Positions 44,898 through 53,876 of a DNA stretch of 64,000 bases are shown in pieces. Within the stretch, counting starts at the first letter, position 1, and every line of letters starts with the position of its first letter. The notes beneath the pieces are model-generated. The model saw only the letters and a list, made by a program, of their open reading frames with translations, made no database searches and had not been told where the DNA came from. This DNA comes from Novosphingobium sp. G106 (GTDB lineage Bacteria; Pseudomonadota; Alphaproteobacteria; Sphingomonadales; Sphingomonadaceae), in assembly GCF_019075875.1 (NCBI RefSeq), contig NZ_JAHOOZ010000001.1, forward strand, positions 1,984,001 to 2,048,000. Direction: 5' to 3'. The translations under genes were made by a program, and so were the position numbers.

Positions 44898-45455
44898 TCA
44901 CAGCGGAATTAGACCGTATGGTTGCTTTTCCGTCGCCCATCTTTCGCCGCCAGCGCGCTGCATTTCAGCAATTCGGTCCCAATAGACATCAGATTTGCTG
45001 CGGTAATGCGTGTCGTAATCTGGCGATGTCCGCATCTCGAGAAACTCTACGCCGTCCTCGCCCGGGTTTACCGTATAGGGGGCGCCGGCCGGAATCAGGA
45101 CGCCGTCTCCCTTGCCGAGAAACTCGGTGCCGACCTTCATCGAACCTGCAACGATCAGGTAATAGCAGTCGGTGTCGTGACTGTGCAGCGGTAGCGGAAA
45201 GCCGCTCTTGAACCACACGTACGATACGTGGAGGTTGGGCTGGCTAAGCAAAGTCTGAGCCGCAGCGCCCCCGCTCCCACTCTCGCCGAACAGCTTGAGA
45301 CCTCGTACAACGGCCGGGTGCGGCTGGAAATCGGGATCCTCCGCAGCGCGCTGGCTTCGCGGATGGTGAGGCACGCCCTGGTTTGCGCGAGTGAACGTGT
45401 AGCCTGTGGCCACTTCCGTTTCGGCCACGGTGTCTTGCTCGTTGTCCGGTCTCAT
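44898..45455 (-). CDS. Cupin-domain protein
   Basis: A 185-residue cupin with one conserved barrel. Motif 1 is PLPLHSHDTDCYYLIVAGSM with two His residues, motif 2 is LGKGDGVLIPAGAPYTVNPG. The C-terminal tail (YRSKSDVYWDRIAEM) is helical. The ATG at 45455 has GAGGTGCAACGGA upstream. It follows the amidohydrolase gene by 11 bases and is co-transcribed. The metal-binding fold is clear, but dioxygenase, isomerase and regulatory roles are all possible. Confidence 0.83.
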   Translation of the reverse strand: MRPDNEQDTVAETEVATGYTFTRANQGVPHHPRSQRAAEDPDFQPHPAVVRGLKLFGESGSGGAAAQTLLSQPNLHVSYVWFKSGFPLPLHSHDTDCYYLIVAGSMKVGTEFLGKGDGVLIPAGAPYTVNPGEDGVEFLEMRTSPDYDTHYRSKSDVYWDRIAEMQRAGGERWATEKQPYGLIPL

Positions 45456-45466
45456 TCCGTTGCACC

Positions 45467-46616
45467 TCAATTCAGGCCGTAGAATCGCAAAGCGTTATCG
45501 TGGACGATCGGACGTACCTCGTCTTCGCGCAAACCTTCGAACTGCCAGTCCAGTACCTTGCGAGAATCTGGCCAGGTGGTTTCGGAATGAGGGTAGTCGG
45601 TCGACCACATCATGTTTCGTCCGCCAGGAAGCGAGCGATTGCGAATGCCTTCACGGTCACGGATAAAAGACGTGTAGACGTTACGATCGAAATATTCGCT
45701 GGGCGGCATCGCCAGCTCGAGTTTCAACCAGTGGCGCTGACTCTCGTAGATACCATCCATGTACTCGGCGGCAAAAGCTGCCCAGCCTGACCCACTTTCA
45801 ATTGTACCGTATCGCAAATCCGGAAAGCGGTCGAACACGCCGCCGAAGATCATGATGGCAATAGGCTCTGCCATACAGAGTTTGCTCATCACCATATTCG
45901 GCAGAAATTTGAATTGGCCTGGCCGGGCAATACGGGCGCCGAGATGGATGGTGACGGCCATGTTGTTGTCGACACAGGCCCCCCCAGAACGGATCGAATG
46001 CGGCATCATCGTATTGAAGCTGCCCGTCAGGATCACCGGTCAAAGCCAGGACCTGCGCGCCGAAGCCGCCCGTCGTAATTGCTCCGCTCTGCGGAAATGC
46101 GGGAATGTTGACGGCCTTGAGGCCGCGCTTGGCCGCATCCTGAACCATGGCAGTCGACTGAGCGACGTCCTGCATCGGCAAATATGCCGCGCCGGCAAGG
46201 CGCGCGGGGGAGTAGGCACAAAAGTCGGCAAGCCAGCGGTTATAGGCATCGAAGCTGGCAAGGTAGAGTTCGTTGTCTGCCGTGCCGAGTGGCCCACCGC
46301 CGTAGAGTACCGCTGTCTGGACGCCGTCGCGGTCCATATCAGCCAAGCGAGCGGCGGGTTCCCAATTTCCTGCGCGCAGCAAGTCCTTGGTTCCTGTCGT
46401 ACGAAACGTTTTACCTTGCCCAGAAGTCGCCGACTGAAGGTTTAGCGGCTTGCGGACCCCCTCGAACACCATCCAGTCGTGAGTATCACCAGGACCTGCC
46501 GGTTCCCACTTGGGCCCTCGCCCGGCAAACTTTTGAGGCAGATAATCATCCCAGAACGTCGGCGCCGGATTCACATGGGCGTCAGCGTCGATCAGGTCGC
46601 AGTTCACAATAGTCAT
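45467..46616 (-). pseudogene. Amidohydrolase_2 family hydrolase/decarboxylase, single-base frameshift
   Basis: TIM-barrel metal enzyme of the ACMSD-like amidohydrolase_2 group. The N-terminal frame (from 46616) has CDLIDADAHVNPAPTFWDDY and GLKAVNIPAFPQSG. The C-terminal frame (to 45467) has AIMIFGGVFDRFPDLRYGTIE, MMWSTDYPHSETTWP (Asp/His metal site) and a final IVHDNALRFYGL. They meet at a seven-C run (45979-45985); with six Cs it reads FWGACVDNNMAVTIHLG without a break and gives 382 residues. The start has GGGAGAGCTGTT upstream. It is divergent from the D-aminoacylase-like gene across 263 bases that hold a clear inverted repeat. Confidence 0.9.
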
Positions 46617-46716
46617 AACAGCTCTCCCTGCCGATGTACGACAGTCCGGTCGCTGCCGATCACACGAGCAGCGCCGCTCTCAGCTTGATGACGCAAGATC
46701 GGACAAGGCGCGAGCT

Positions 46717-46744
46717 ATTTGAATGATCGGAGCGCAATTCAAAT
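46717..46744. promoter_or_regulatory. Inverted repeat in divergent hydrolase promoter region
   Basis: ATTTGAAT (46717-46724) and ATTCAAAT (46737-46744) are perfect 8-bp arms with a 12-bp spacer. They lie between the divergent amidohydrolase_2 (start 46616) and D-aminoacylase-like (start 46880) genes. Another half site (GATTTGA) follows at about 46762-46768. A dimeric regulator binding here could control both transcripts; no regulator gene is adjacent. Confidence 0.5.
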
Positions 46745-46879
46745 CGACATTTGTATATATGGATTTGACCAGTGCAGCGGGCGAGCGCTTGCTCGCTCGG
46801 CCGGCTGTCCATACCTTCGGTGTCAATGTCGCCAAAAGAGCGCTCCTCATTTGACGCAAACAACCTCGGGAGATCGCGA

Positions 46880-48598
46880 ATGGACTACGACCTGATCGTG
46901 CGCGGTGGCATGGTAATCGACGGCACCGGACTTCCCCGTCGCCGGGTCGACTTGGCAGTGAAAAATGGTCGCGTGGTCCGGATCGGCCGGCTGGATCATA
47001 TGGGAGCGGTCGAGGAGATCGACGCTACAGGTATGATAGTCGCGCCCGGCATCGTCGACGCGCACACGCACTACGATCCGCAAATCACGTTCGACCCTTA
47101 TGCCACCATGTCCTGCTTCCATGGGGTGACAACTGTTCTTGCCGGCAATTGTGGTTTTTCCGCCGCACCCACGAAGGCTGAGGATCGCGAATTTATCCAA
47201 GGCGTGTTCGCCAAGGTCGAGGACATGAACCCTATCGCGCTTTCCGGCGTGGCTTGGGAAAGCTTCGAGACTTTCCCTGAATTTCTCGCGTCGCTGGAAA
47301 ACAGGCTGGGCATTAATTTTGCCTGCTATGTTGGCCACTCGAATGTACGTCGTTGGGTCATGGGCGAGGCCGCAATTGAACGTGCAGCTTCTGCCAACGA
47401 GATCGCCGATATGTGCGCAATCGTCGCGGAAGCAATGGAGGCCGGTGCTGCCGGATTTTCGACCTCATTGTCACCTACCCAGAACGACATTCACGGCAGG
47501 CCTGTGCCCTCGCGCTTCGCCGACCGCGACGAAGTGGTCGCACTGGCAGAGGCGGCAGGACGCTCCGGGTCGGGCTCCATCTGCTTTTTGCCCGCCGGAA
47601 CAACGCGCGGCCTAAACGACGAGGACTATGATCTGATCATCGAGATCGGTCAGCGCTCAGGCCTCCCGGTCGTGATCCAAGGGCTCGGCGCGCGCAGCAA
47701 GACTGACGTACCTGGGAGCGGCTGGGACGATGCGGTGAAGGTTCTCGACCGCGCTCAGGCGCAAGGCGCGCCGTTCTACTCCATGCTGATAGCGCGTCCC
47801 TTCGACCGACAGGTGGCCTTTGATGAGACCAATCATCACTGGCAAGCTGTGCCGACCTGGCAGGCAATGACCCGTATGCCGATCGAGCAGCGCCGCGCGC
47901 TGCTGAGAGATCCGGCGGCCCGTGAAGAGATGCGCTTTGCGGTGGAGAATCAGAACCGCGCCCCAGACAAGGGAACCACCCTGCCCGCGCCTCAATGGCA
48001 GGTAGTGTTTGTTGAAGCCTCATCATCGCTTCCCTTCGAGCAGCATCAAGGGCGCAGCATTGCAGAGATGGCCAATGCACAAGGCGTTGCGCCTGGCGAT
48101 TTCGCGCTCGACCTCGCCCTGGCCGACGACTTTGCGACAAAGCTTCGTTGGCGGATGGACAGCACCGAGTGGTCCGATGCCGTCCGTAAATCTCAGGTGG
48201 ACCCGCGGATAATAGTCGGCACATCAGACGGTGGCGCCCACCTTGCCAAGGACGATCAGGCGGACTGGAGTTCCTATTTTCTCGCAACCTGGGTGCGCGA
48301 GCGGAAAGTGTGGACGCTTGAGGAAGGAATTCGCCAACTTACCCAGGTTCCGGCAGCCATCCTCGGCTTCCATGACCGCGGAACATTGCGTGTGGGCGGG
48401 TATGCCGACATCATGATCTTCGACGAGGCCAGCATCGGGCCGCTGCGCAAAGAATTCGTGCACGACCTTCCCGGCGGCGTCGGCCGCTACAAGGCCATCG
48501 GCAAGGGCGTGAAGGCAACCATCGTCAACGGTCGACCGATCGTTATGGACGGTGAGTTGACGAGCGAACTGCCTGGGTCGCTCGTCAGACCGTCGTGA
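46880..48598 (+). CDS. Amidohydrolase, N-acyl-D-amino-acid deacylase-like (second copy)
   Basis: A 572-residue metal hydrolase homologous to the 20732-22480 protein. Motifs: YDLIVRGGMVIDGTGLPRRR, metal-binding VDAHTHYDPQ, GVTTVLAGNCGFSAAP, GTSDGGAHLAKDD and GGYADIMIFDEASI. The ATG at 46880 has GGGAG upstream; an in-frame extension to 46772 covers the promoter region. As with its homologue, D-amino acid use is not supported by the neighbours (amidohydrolase_2, cupin). It may open a ring or cleave an amide or ester in the same unknown pathway. Confidence 0.87.
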   Translation: MDYDLIVRGGMVIDGTGLPRRRVDLAVKNGRVVRIGRLDHMGAVEEIDATGMIVAPGIVDAHTHYDPQITFDPYATMSCFHGVTTVLAGNCGFSAAPTKAEDREFIQGVFAKVEDMNPIALSGVAWESFETFPEFLASLENRLGINFACYVGHSNVRRWVMGEAAIERAASANEIADMCAIVAEAMEAGAAGFSTSLSPTQNDIHGRPVPSRFADRDEVVALAEAAGRSGSGSICFLPAGTTRGLNDEDYDLIIEIGQRSGLPVVIQGLGARSKTDVPGSGWDDAVKVLDRAQAQGAPFYSMLIARPFDRQVAFDETNHHWQAVPTWQAMTRMPIEQRRALLRDPAAREEMRFAVENQNRAPDKGTTLPAPQWQVVFVEASSSLPFEQHQGRSIAEMANAQGVAPGDFALDLALADDFATKLRWRMDSTEWSDAVRKSQVDPRIIVGTSDGGAHLAKDDQADWSSYFLATWVRERKVWTLEEGIRQLTQVPAAILGFHDRGTLRVGGYADIMIFDEASIGPLRKEFVHDLPGGVGRYKAIGKGVKATIVNGRPIVMDGELTSELPGSLVRPS

Positions 48599-49020
48599 GC
48601 GCGACATGCCGCTGGCTTCACCCAGCTGGCAGAGAACCGCCAACTCAGAACCTCTAAATCTCAAATTCGGAAAGTTACTTCCGCAAGAGGAAGCGCATTG
48701 CCCTCAATGGGAAGGCCAGTACCTTGGCTATTGCGCTCAGCCTGAGGATGTCAGAAACTACAGACCTCAATGAGTTGAAACGAACCGAAATTCAGGCGGC
48801 GCCACATTCACACTTGTGATTGAACCCGCCTGCTTACGAGCCACGAATTACCTTATTGAGACATTTGCAGTAAGGTACTTGAGGCCGAGGAAAGATGGAG
48901 AAGCTTTTCTGCCATTTCTTCTTGAGTGCCATCGCTTCTGAATGATGCCCAATGGAAAGGCGGGCCTACGTTGACCCGCTCGAATAGGATACCCATGCCG
49001 CCTCGCCTCGAGAGATACCA

Positions 49021-49134
49021 TCAAGCCGCTTCCTTGAATGCGGCGCGATAGCGCGCGACCAATTGCTGAGTTTCAAGTGTTGGAAGCCTGAAAAAGTTCG
49101 ATATGTGTCTCACTCGGCCGACCAATAAATTGAA
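49021..49134 (-). pseudogene. Unidentified 3' gene fragment
   Basis: A 37-codon open stretch without a start codon that ends ...ETQQLVARYRAAFKEAA and a TGA. Its composition is like that of a real helical C-terminus, not antisense noise. The parent family was not recognised. It is probably the tail of a gene lost at this junction. Confidence 0.3.
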
Positions 49135-49185
49135 TTACTTACAAGATCTAACCGAACACATTTTACAGGTCGTCTTACACCGACG

Positions 49186-49330
49186 GCTTCATGATAGGCT
49201 CGGTGATGGCGGCGACCACCTTTGCGTCGTCGACATATTTGCCCCAGATCGTGGCCATATTCTTGTTGGTCCAACCAAGATGTCTGCGATCTCGTCGTCG
49301 CCCGGTCCGGCACCTTCGCATCATCGAAGC
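49186..49330 (-). pseudogene. Possible degraded tyrosine-recombinase (integrase) tail
   Basis: On the minus strand one frame reads GDDEIADIL and the neighbouring frame continues WTNKNMATIWGKYVDDAKV, then ends in KPSV and a stop. Joined by a single-base change they resemble the C-terminal end of phage-type tyrosine recombinases found in sphingomonads (an 'EIA-ILGW...YVD...VV' pattern after the catalytic Arg/His region). The catalytic residues are not preserved here. The identification is tentative. Confidence 0.33.
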
Positions 49331-49341
49331 GCGAGCGGCGC

Positions 49342-50664
49342 TCATGGGACGAGCCGCGGCAGCGTGACAGCAATGCGCAGGCCGGGACCTGTATCCTCGA
49401 CGGCAATCGTGCCACCGTGAGCAGAGGCTGCAGCTGCGACGAGAGTTAGGCCTAGTCCGTTTCCAGGCGTCGTCCGGCTAGCCTCGGCGCGAAAGAAGCG
49501 GCGCAGCAATTGCGGGCGTTCGGAAGGTGAGACGCCCGGGCCGTTGTCACTGATGGTCAGGCAGGCAGTGCCATCCTCTCCCATGAGTTCCAGACGGACG
49601 GAGGTACCGCGCGGTGTATGGATCCGGGCGTTGTCGAGCAGATTGGCCACGCTCTGGACGAGAATTCCACGGTCGCCCCACACTGCGATATCGGGCGCGA
49701 TCGTCCAGTCGAAGAAATGGCCGCTGTCGGCGAAAGCCGATGCATAGCCGCTGGTGATATTGTCGACATCGGTGCTGAGGTCGACCCGAACCATGTAGTT
49801 CTCCAGTCCGCCGCCCTCGACTTCGGCGATGCGCAAAATGGCGGTGAACAGCCTGAGAATCTCATCGAGCAGTTCGATCGCGCGTTGCTCGGCGCCTTCG
49901 ACATTGCCGACGAGATCGAGCTGGTTGCGCAGGCGCAATAGCGGCTTGCGCAGATCGTGCGCGACGTCGCTCGATACCTGCCGCAGGTTCTCCATCAGGC
50001 CGTCGATCCGGTCGAGCATGGCGTTGAGGGCGAGCGAAACCTCATCGAATTCGTCGCCGTGCTTGCCGACCGCAATGCGCCGCTCGCCTTCGCCCGCCAC
50101 GATCGCGCGCGCGGTCCGGCTTATGCTGCCGAGCCGCGTGCGCAGATAGCGCCCCAGCATCAGCGCCGCACCCACGCCAATGACAAGAATCGCAATGAAG
50201 GTCACTGCAAAGACCGCCAGGATCGTTCGGTCGATTGCGTCGACCGCTTCCAGATCGAGCGCGACGACCAGCCGGCTGCCATCGCTGAGCGCCATGGCCT
50301 TTGCGCGACCTTCCTCCCACTCTCCCGCCAGATCACGGAATTGGACGAGGCTGTAGCCGATAGGCGGCCGGGGGATATCGAGGCTGCCGCCGATCCTGCG
50401 CCCGGCGCGATCGAACAGCGCATAGGCGAAATCCTGCCTCGTGCGCAGTCGGCCGCGCTCCTCTAGCTCATGGATCAATCGCCGGCCCAGGCCTTCGTTC
50501 GCAAGGTCTTCCATCTCCTCAGACAACACCCCGTCGCGTTGCTGGCGGAACTCGGCATCGGCGACGAAGAAGATGGCCGTGCCCAGCAGTAGAATCGCAA
50601 ATGCGAAGGCGGCAGCGTAACCGAAGGCGATGCGGTATGCTGCGCTCCGCCAGAGGTTATGCAT
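49342..50664 (-). CDS. Sensor histidine kinase with Lys in the phosphatase-motif position
   Basis: A 440-residue membrane kinase. TM1 is at about residues 10-35, a periplasmic loop follows to about 150, TM2 is near 155-178, then HAMP. The HisKA H-box is DVAHDLRKPL. HATPase boxes are N (NLLDNARIHTP), G1 (ISDNGPGVS) and G2 (GNGLGLTLV). The residue four after the phospho-His is Lys (codon at 49945-49947); in most relatives this H-E/D-x-x-T/N position is Thr or Asn and is needed to dephosphorylate the partner. The ATG at 50664 overlaps the regulator gene by eight bases. It forms a QseC/PmrB-like pair with the next gene. Confidence 0.93.
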   Translation of the reverse strand: MHNLWRSAAYRIAFGYAAAFAFAILLLGTAIFFVADAEFRQQRDGVLSEEMEDLANEGLGRRLIHELEERGRLRTRQDFAYALFDRAGRRIGGSLDIPRPPIGYSLVQFRDLAGEWEEGRAKAMALSDGSRLVVALDLEAVDAIDRTILAVFAVTFIAILVIGVGAALMLGRYLRTRLGSISRTARAIVAGEGERRIAVGKHGDEFDEVSLALNAMLDRIDGLMENLRQVSSDVAHDLRKPLLRLRNQLDLVGNVEGAEQRAIELLDEILRLFTAILRIAEVEGGGLENYMVRVDLSTDVDNITSGYASAFADSGHFFDWTIAPDIAVWGDRGILVQSVANLLDNARIHTPRGTSVRLELMGEDGTACLTISDNGPGVSPSERPQLLRRFFRAEASRTTPGNGLGLTLVAAAASAHGGTIAVEDTGPGLRIAVTLPRLVP

Positions 50665-51334
50665 TGGCACGCATTCGATAGCCTTCACCGCGTACAGTCT
50701 CGATCGGGTCGTCTGCGAAGCCTTCGCGCAACTTCGAACGCAGGCGGCTGAGATTGCTGTCGACGATGTTGGTCTGCGGGTCGAAGTCGCAGCCCCATAC
50801 GTGTTCGAGGAACATGGCGCGGGTCACGACGTTGCCGCCGTTTCGCATAAGCAGTTCCATCATGGCGAACTCTCGCGGCTGTAGCGGGAGTTGCTTGCCG
50901 GCGCGCGTGACCTCGCGCCGGATGAGGTCCATCGCAACGTCACCGACGTCCAACCGCATAACGGGCTCGTTCGCCGGACGCCTACGCATCACGGCTGTCA
51001 GGCGGGCCAGAAGTTCGCTGAATGCGAAGGGCTTGACGAGGTAGTCGTCCGCCCCGGCGTTGAGGCCATCGACACGGTCGGCTACCCCGCCTTTCGCCGT
51101 GAGCACCAGGATCGGCGTATCGATCTCCGCCGCGCGGAGCCGGCGAACCACGTCGATCCCTTCGATCCCGGGAAGCATGCGGTCCAGCACGATCACGTCG
51201 AACTCTTCCGTCAGACCGAGACGAAGCCCGTCACGGCCATTGGCGGCACGATTCACGGCATGGCGCATCTCGACCAGGCCCTGCTCGATGTAGCCGGCGA
51301 TCTCCTCATCGTCTTCGATCAGCAGAACGCGCAT
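50657..51334 (-). CDS. OmpR-family response regulator
   Basis: A 225-residue regulator. The receiver domain has acidic pocket LLIEDDEEI, phospho-Asp in VLDRMLPG, Thr in LTAKG and Lys in LVKPF. The C-terminal winged helix has LQPREFAMMELLMRNGG and NIVDSNLSRLRSKLRE. The ATG at 51334 has AGGAGTGTGTTCCG upstream. It is followed by and overlaps the kinase gene. It is divergent from a TonB receptor with a 205-base shared promoter region, which suggests that the receptor-phosphatase pair is a target. Confidence 0.94.
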   Translation of the reverse strand: MRVLLIEDDEEIAGYIEQGLVEMRHAVNRAANGRDGLRLGLTEEFDVIVLDRMLPGIEGIDVVRRLRAAEIDTPILVLTAKGGVADRVDGLNAGADDYLVKPFAFSELLARLTAVMRRRPANEPVMRLDVGDVAMDLIRREVTRAGKQLPLQPREFAMMELLMRNGGNVVTRAMFLEHVWGCDFDPQTNIVDSNLSRLRSKLREGFADDPIETVRGEGYRMRANA

Positions 51335-51468
51335 CGGAACACACTCCTGTTCGGCGGCGGCGGCGGCCCGGCCGATCATGGTCAGACGCACGCAAGCATT
51401 TCCGCTCTTAGCCTCGTAAAGCCAAACGCCAGATTGGGGTTAGATTAAACATTTCCAACAATTGGCCG

Positions 51469-51488
51469 ATGTAACCGAACCGTCACAT
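51469..51488. promoter_or_regulatory. 20-bp imperfect palindrome upstream of TonB receptor
   Basis: ATGTAACCGAACCGTCACAT: outer ATGT/ACAT arms and inner AC/GT pairs are symmetric. It lies 51 bases upstream of the receptor ATG and in the divergent space from the two-component genes. It also contains the direct repeat AACCG-AACCG, the arrangement OmpR-type regulators prefer. Function is inferred from position. Confidence 0.4.
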
Positions 51489-51539
51489 ACGCTTCCTAGC
51501 GCACCTACACGCCGCTGGGGGGCGTCGGAGTTCATACTG

Positions 51540-53876
51540 ATGGAAAAGGGTTTTGGCTCGCTCGCGCGCAGCGCGGGTGTGAGCGCAATGGCGCTCGTCC
51601 TGGGCATGCTGAGCACGACGGCTCATGCCGACGCCGCCGCCGATGCCGAAAGCGGCACCGCGCCTGCAACGGGTATTGCCGAAGGCTCGGACATCGTCGT
51701 CACTGCGACGCGCGCCAACGAGATCGCGCCGGCCACTTCCTCGCTCGAAGCGCGCCAGCCGCAATCGATCGTCAGCCGTTCGCTGATCGAGGATTCGCTG
51801 CCCGCCACGGCCGACTTCGACCAGATCGCGCTGATCACGCCCAGCGTGTCGAACTTCGGCGGCAACAACGGCATCGGCCTCGGCGAATCCAAGGCGCAGA
51901 TCCGCGGTTTCCAGGACGGTGAATACAACATCACCTATGACGGTGTTCCGTTCGGCGACACCAACGACCCGACGCACCACTCGACGACCTTCTTTCCGTC
52001 AAACACGATCGAGACGATCGTGGTCGATCGCGGCCCGGGCAACGCCAGCCAGCTCGGCCAGGCCAGCTTCGGCGGCAACATCAATCTGTTCAGCCGCGCT
52101 GCGCGCGACGATTTCGGCGGCCAGCTCAAGGCGAGCTACGGCAGCTTCGACACCTGGCTGCTGCGCGGGCTGCTCAATACCGGCGCGATCGACGCGCTGG
52201 GCGGCACCAAGCTGGTGGTGACCGGCCAGTACGTCGATACCAACGGCCGTTCGAGCCATTCGCCTTACAAGAACTACAATCTTTTCGCCAAGGCAGTGGT
52301 GCCGGTCTCGCCCGACGTGACGCTCACGCTGTTGGGCACCTACAACCACAACAAGTTCAACCAGCCCGACAAGGACGGCTCGACGCTCTATCAGCAGTCG
52401 CTCTACGGTAAACATTTCAGCCTGAACGACGATCCGACGACCGAGCAGTATTTCGGCTACAACCACACGACCAAGACGACCGATTTCGAGATCGTCAAGC
52501 TCGAGGCGCAGATCGCCCCGGGCAGCACCTTGGAAAACCGCGCCTATACCTACTATTACGACAACGAGACGCTTTCGGCCAACGACGTCACCGTCTGGGA
52601 TAAGAGCACGCTTTCGACCACGCTGGCGGATGGCAAGACGAAAGTCGCCGGTGACGTGCCCGGCTACACCAAGACCAACAAGTACCGCGTCTATGGCGAC
52701 ATCGCCAAGCTGAAGGTCCAGCTTGCGCCGATCGCGACGCTGACCGTCGGCGCCCAGATCGAATGGAGCCGGACCTATCGCCAGCAGACCGACGTCGACC
52801 TTACGACCGGCGGCTTCAACTATGTCGAAAAGGCCGTGACCGCGCCGCCGCCGCCGGCCATCGCGACCAATCCGGGCGAGAAGACGCCGCAGTACATCAA
52901 GTTCGATCAGAACAGCCAGGGCAACAACGCGGCCGAATTCGTCGAGCTGGAAATCAAGCCGGTCCCCGGGCTGTCTATCACGCCGGGCTTCAAGCACGTC
53001 GACTACAACCGCAAGATCTTCGCGCGCTGGAACCAGACCACGCGCTATGCGCAGAACCTGACGAACACCTATGACGCCAACCTGCCGTTCCTCCAGGCCA
53101 ACTGGCAGGTCTCGCCGCAGCTCTCGTTCTACGGCGAATATGCGCGTGGCTTCCTGATCCCGTCGCTGACCTCACTCTATGTCGCGAACCCCAGCTTCTC
53201 CAACGTGGTGCCGGAGCGGTCGACCAACTACCAGGCCGGTTTCGTGTTCCATGGCGATCATCTGTCGGTCGACGCCGACGTCTATTCGATCGATTTCAAG
53301 AATAAGTTCGCCAGCACCAACGATCCCGTGTTCGGCACGGTCTGGACCAACATCGGCGGTGCGCTCTACCAGGGTATCGAAGGCCAGGTGACCTATGCGG
53401 TGACGCAGGACCTCGGCATCTTCGCCAACGGTTCGCTCAACCGCGCGATCGAAAAGACCACGCGGCTCCAGGTGGGCCAGGCGCCCAAGTACACGGCGGC
53501 CGGCGGCGTGATCGTCAAGCACGGACCGATCCGCTTCTCGCTGATCGACAAGCTGACCGGGCCGCAATATGCCAACAGTCCGACCGTGCCCGGGCCCACC
53601 GACAGCGCAGCGACGACCGCGCAGAACCGCGCGCTCTATTTCGCCTATCGGATCAAGGCCTACAATACGGCGATCCTGGCGGCGAGCTATGAGATCGGAC
53701 CGTTCCGCGTCGGCGTGGAAGTGACCGACCTGTTCAATTCGCAGAACGTGGTCACCATCACGTCCACCGGCAAGACGGCGCTGAACCAGATCGGCCTGCC
53801 GCTGAACACCAATTTCGACCAGTACTATTACCAGCCCGGCCGCGCGGTCAGCGGCGACATCACGTTCACGTTCTGA
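51540..53876 (+). CDS. TonB-dependent receptor paired with PAP2 phosphatase
   Basis: A 778-residue outer-membrane receptor. Signal peptide VSAMALVLGMLSTTAHA; the TonB-box-like region is SDIVVTATRANE. The plug has IRGFQDGEYNITYDGVPFGD and a DRGPGNASQLGQASFGGNI segment in place of the common RGPQGTLFG. The barrel ends GDITFTF. The ATG at 51540 has GGAGTTCATACTG upstream; a TTG at 51462 in the same frame is rejected. Its stop overlaps the start of the phosphatase gene (TGATG). Uptake of a phosphorylated compound is a reasonable guess from that coupling. Confidence 0.92.
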   Translation: MEKGFGSLARSAGVSAMALVLGMLSTTAHADAAADAESGTAPATGIAEGSDIVVTATRANEIAPATSSLEARQPQSIVSRSLIEDSLPATADFDQIALITPSVSNFGGNNGIGLGESKAQIRGFQDGEYNITYDGVPFGDTNDPTHHSTTFFPSNTIETIVVDRGPGNASQLGQASFGGNINLFSRAARDDFGGQLKASYGSFDTWLLRGLLNTGAIDALGGTKLVVTGQYVDTNGRSSHSPYKNYNLFAKAVVPVSPDVTLTLLGTYNHNKFNQPDKDGSTLYQQSLYGKHFSLNDDPTTEQYFGYNHTTKTTDFEIVKLEAQIAPGSTLENRAYTYYYDNETLSANDVTVWDKSTLSTTLADGKTKVAGDVPGYTKTNKYRVYGDIAKLKVQLAPIATLTVGAQIEWSRTYRQQTDVDLTTGGFNYVEKAVTAPPPPAIATNPGEKTPQYIKFDQNSQGNNAAEFVELEIKPVPGLSITPGFKHVDYNRKIFARWNQTTRYAQNLTNTYDANLPFLQANWQVSPQLSFYGEYARGFLIPSLTSLYVANPSFSNVVPERSTNYQAGFVFHGDHLSVDADVYSIDFKNKFASTNDPVFGTVWTNIGGALYQGIEGQVTYAVTQDLGIFANGSLNRAIEKTTRLQVGQAPKYTAAGGVIVKHGPIRFSLIDKLTGPQYANSPTVPGPTDSAATTAQNRALYFAYRIKAYNTAILAASYEIGPFRVGVEVTDLFNSQNVVTITSTGKTALNQIGLPLNTNFDQYYYQPGRAVSGDITFTF

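Larger units (their letters stand above)
48599..49341. other. Gene-poor junction with decayed coding fragments
   Basis: 743 bases with lower GC than the flanks and no intact gene. Two short remnants on the minus strand are listed separately (49021-49134 and 49186-49330). The rest (48599-49020) shows nothing recognisable. The region separates the catabolic genes to the left from the two-component/receptor/glycan genes to the right and may be an old insertion or deletion scar. Confidence 0.55.

Noticed and set aside
12473..45985. Calling the five frameshifted genes phase-variable
   Set aside because: Runs of six or seven in coding sequence are short for phase variation, and all five are off by the same +1. 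A sequence error or simple indel is the more economical explanation, so phase variation is kept only as a testable option.
49110..49415. 101-codon minus-strand frame overlapping the kinase 3' end
   Set aside because: It covers parts of two different reading frames of the possible integrase remnant and overlaps the kinase; not a gene in itself.
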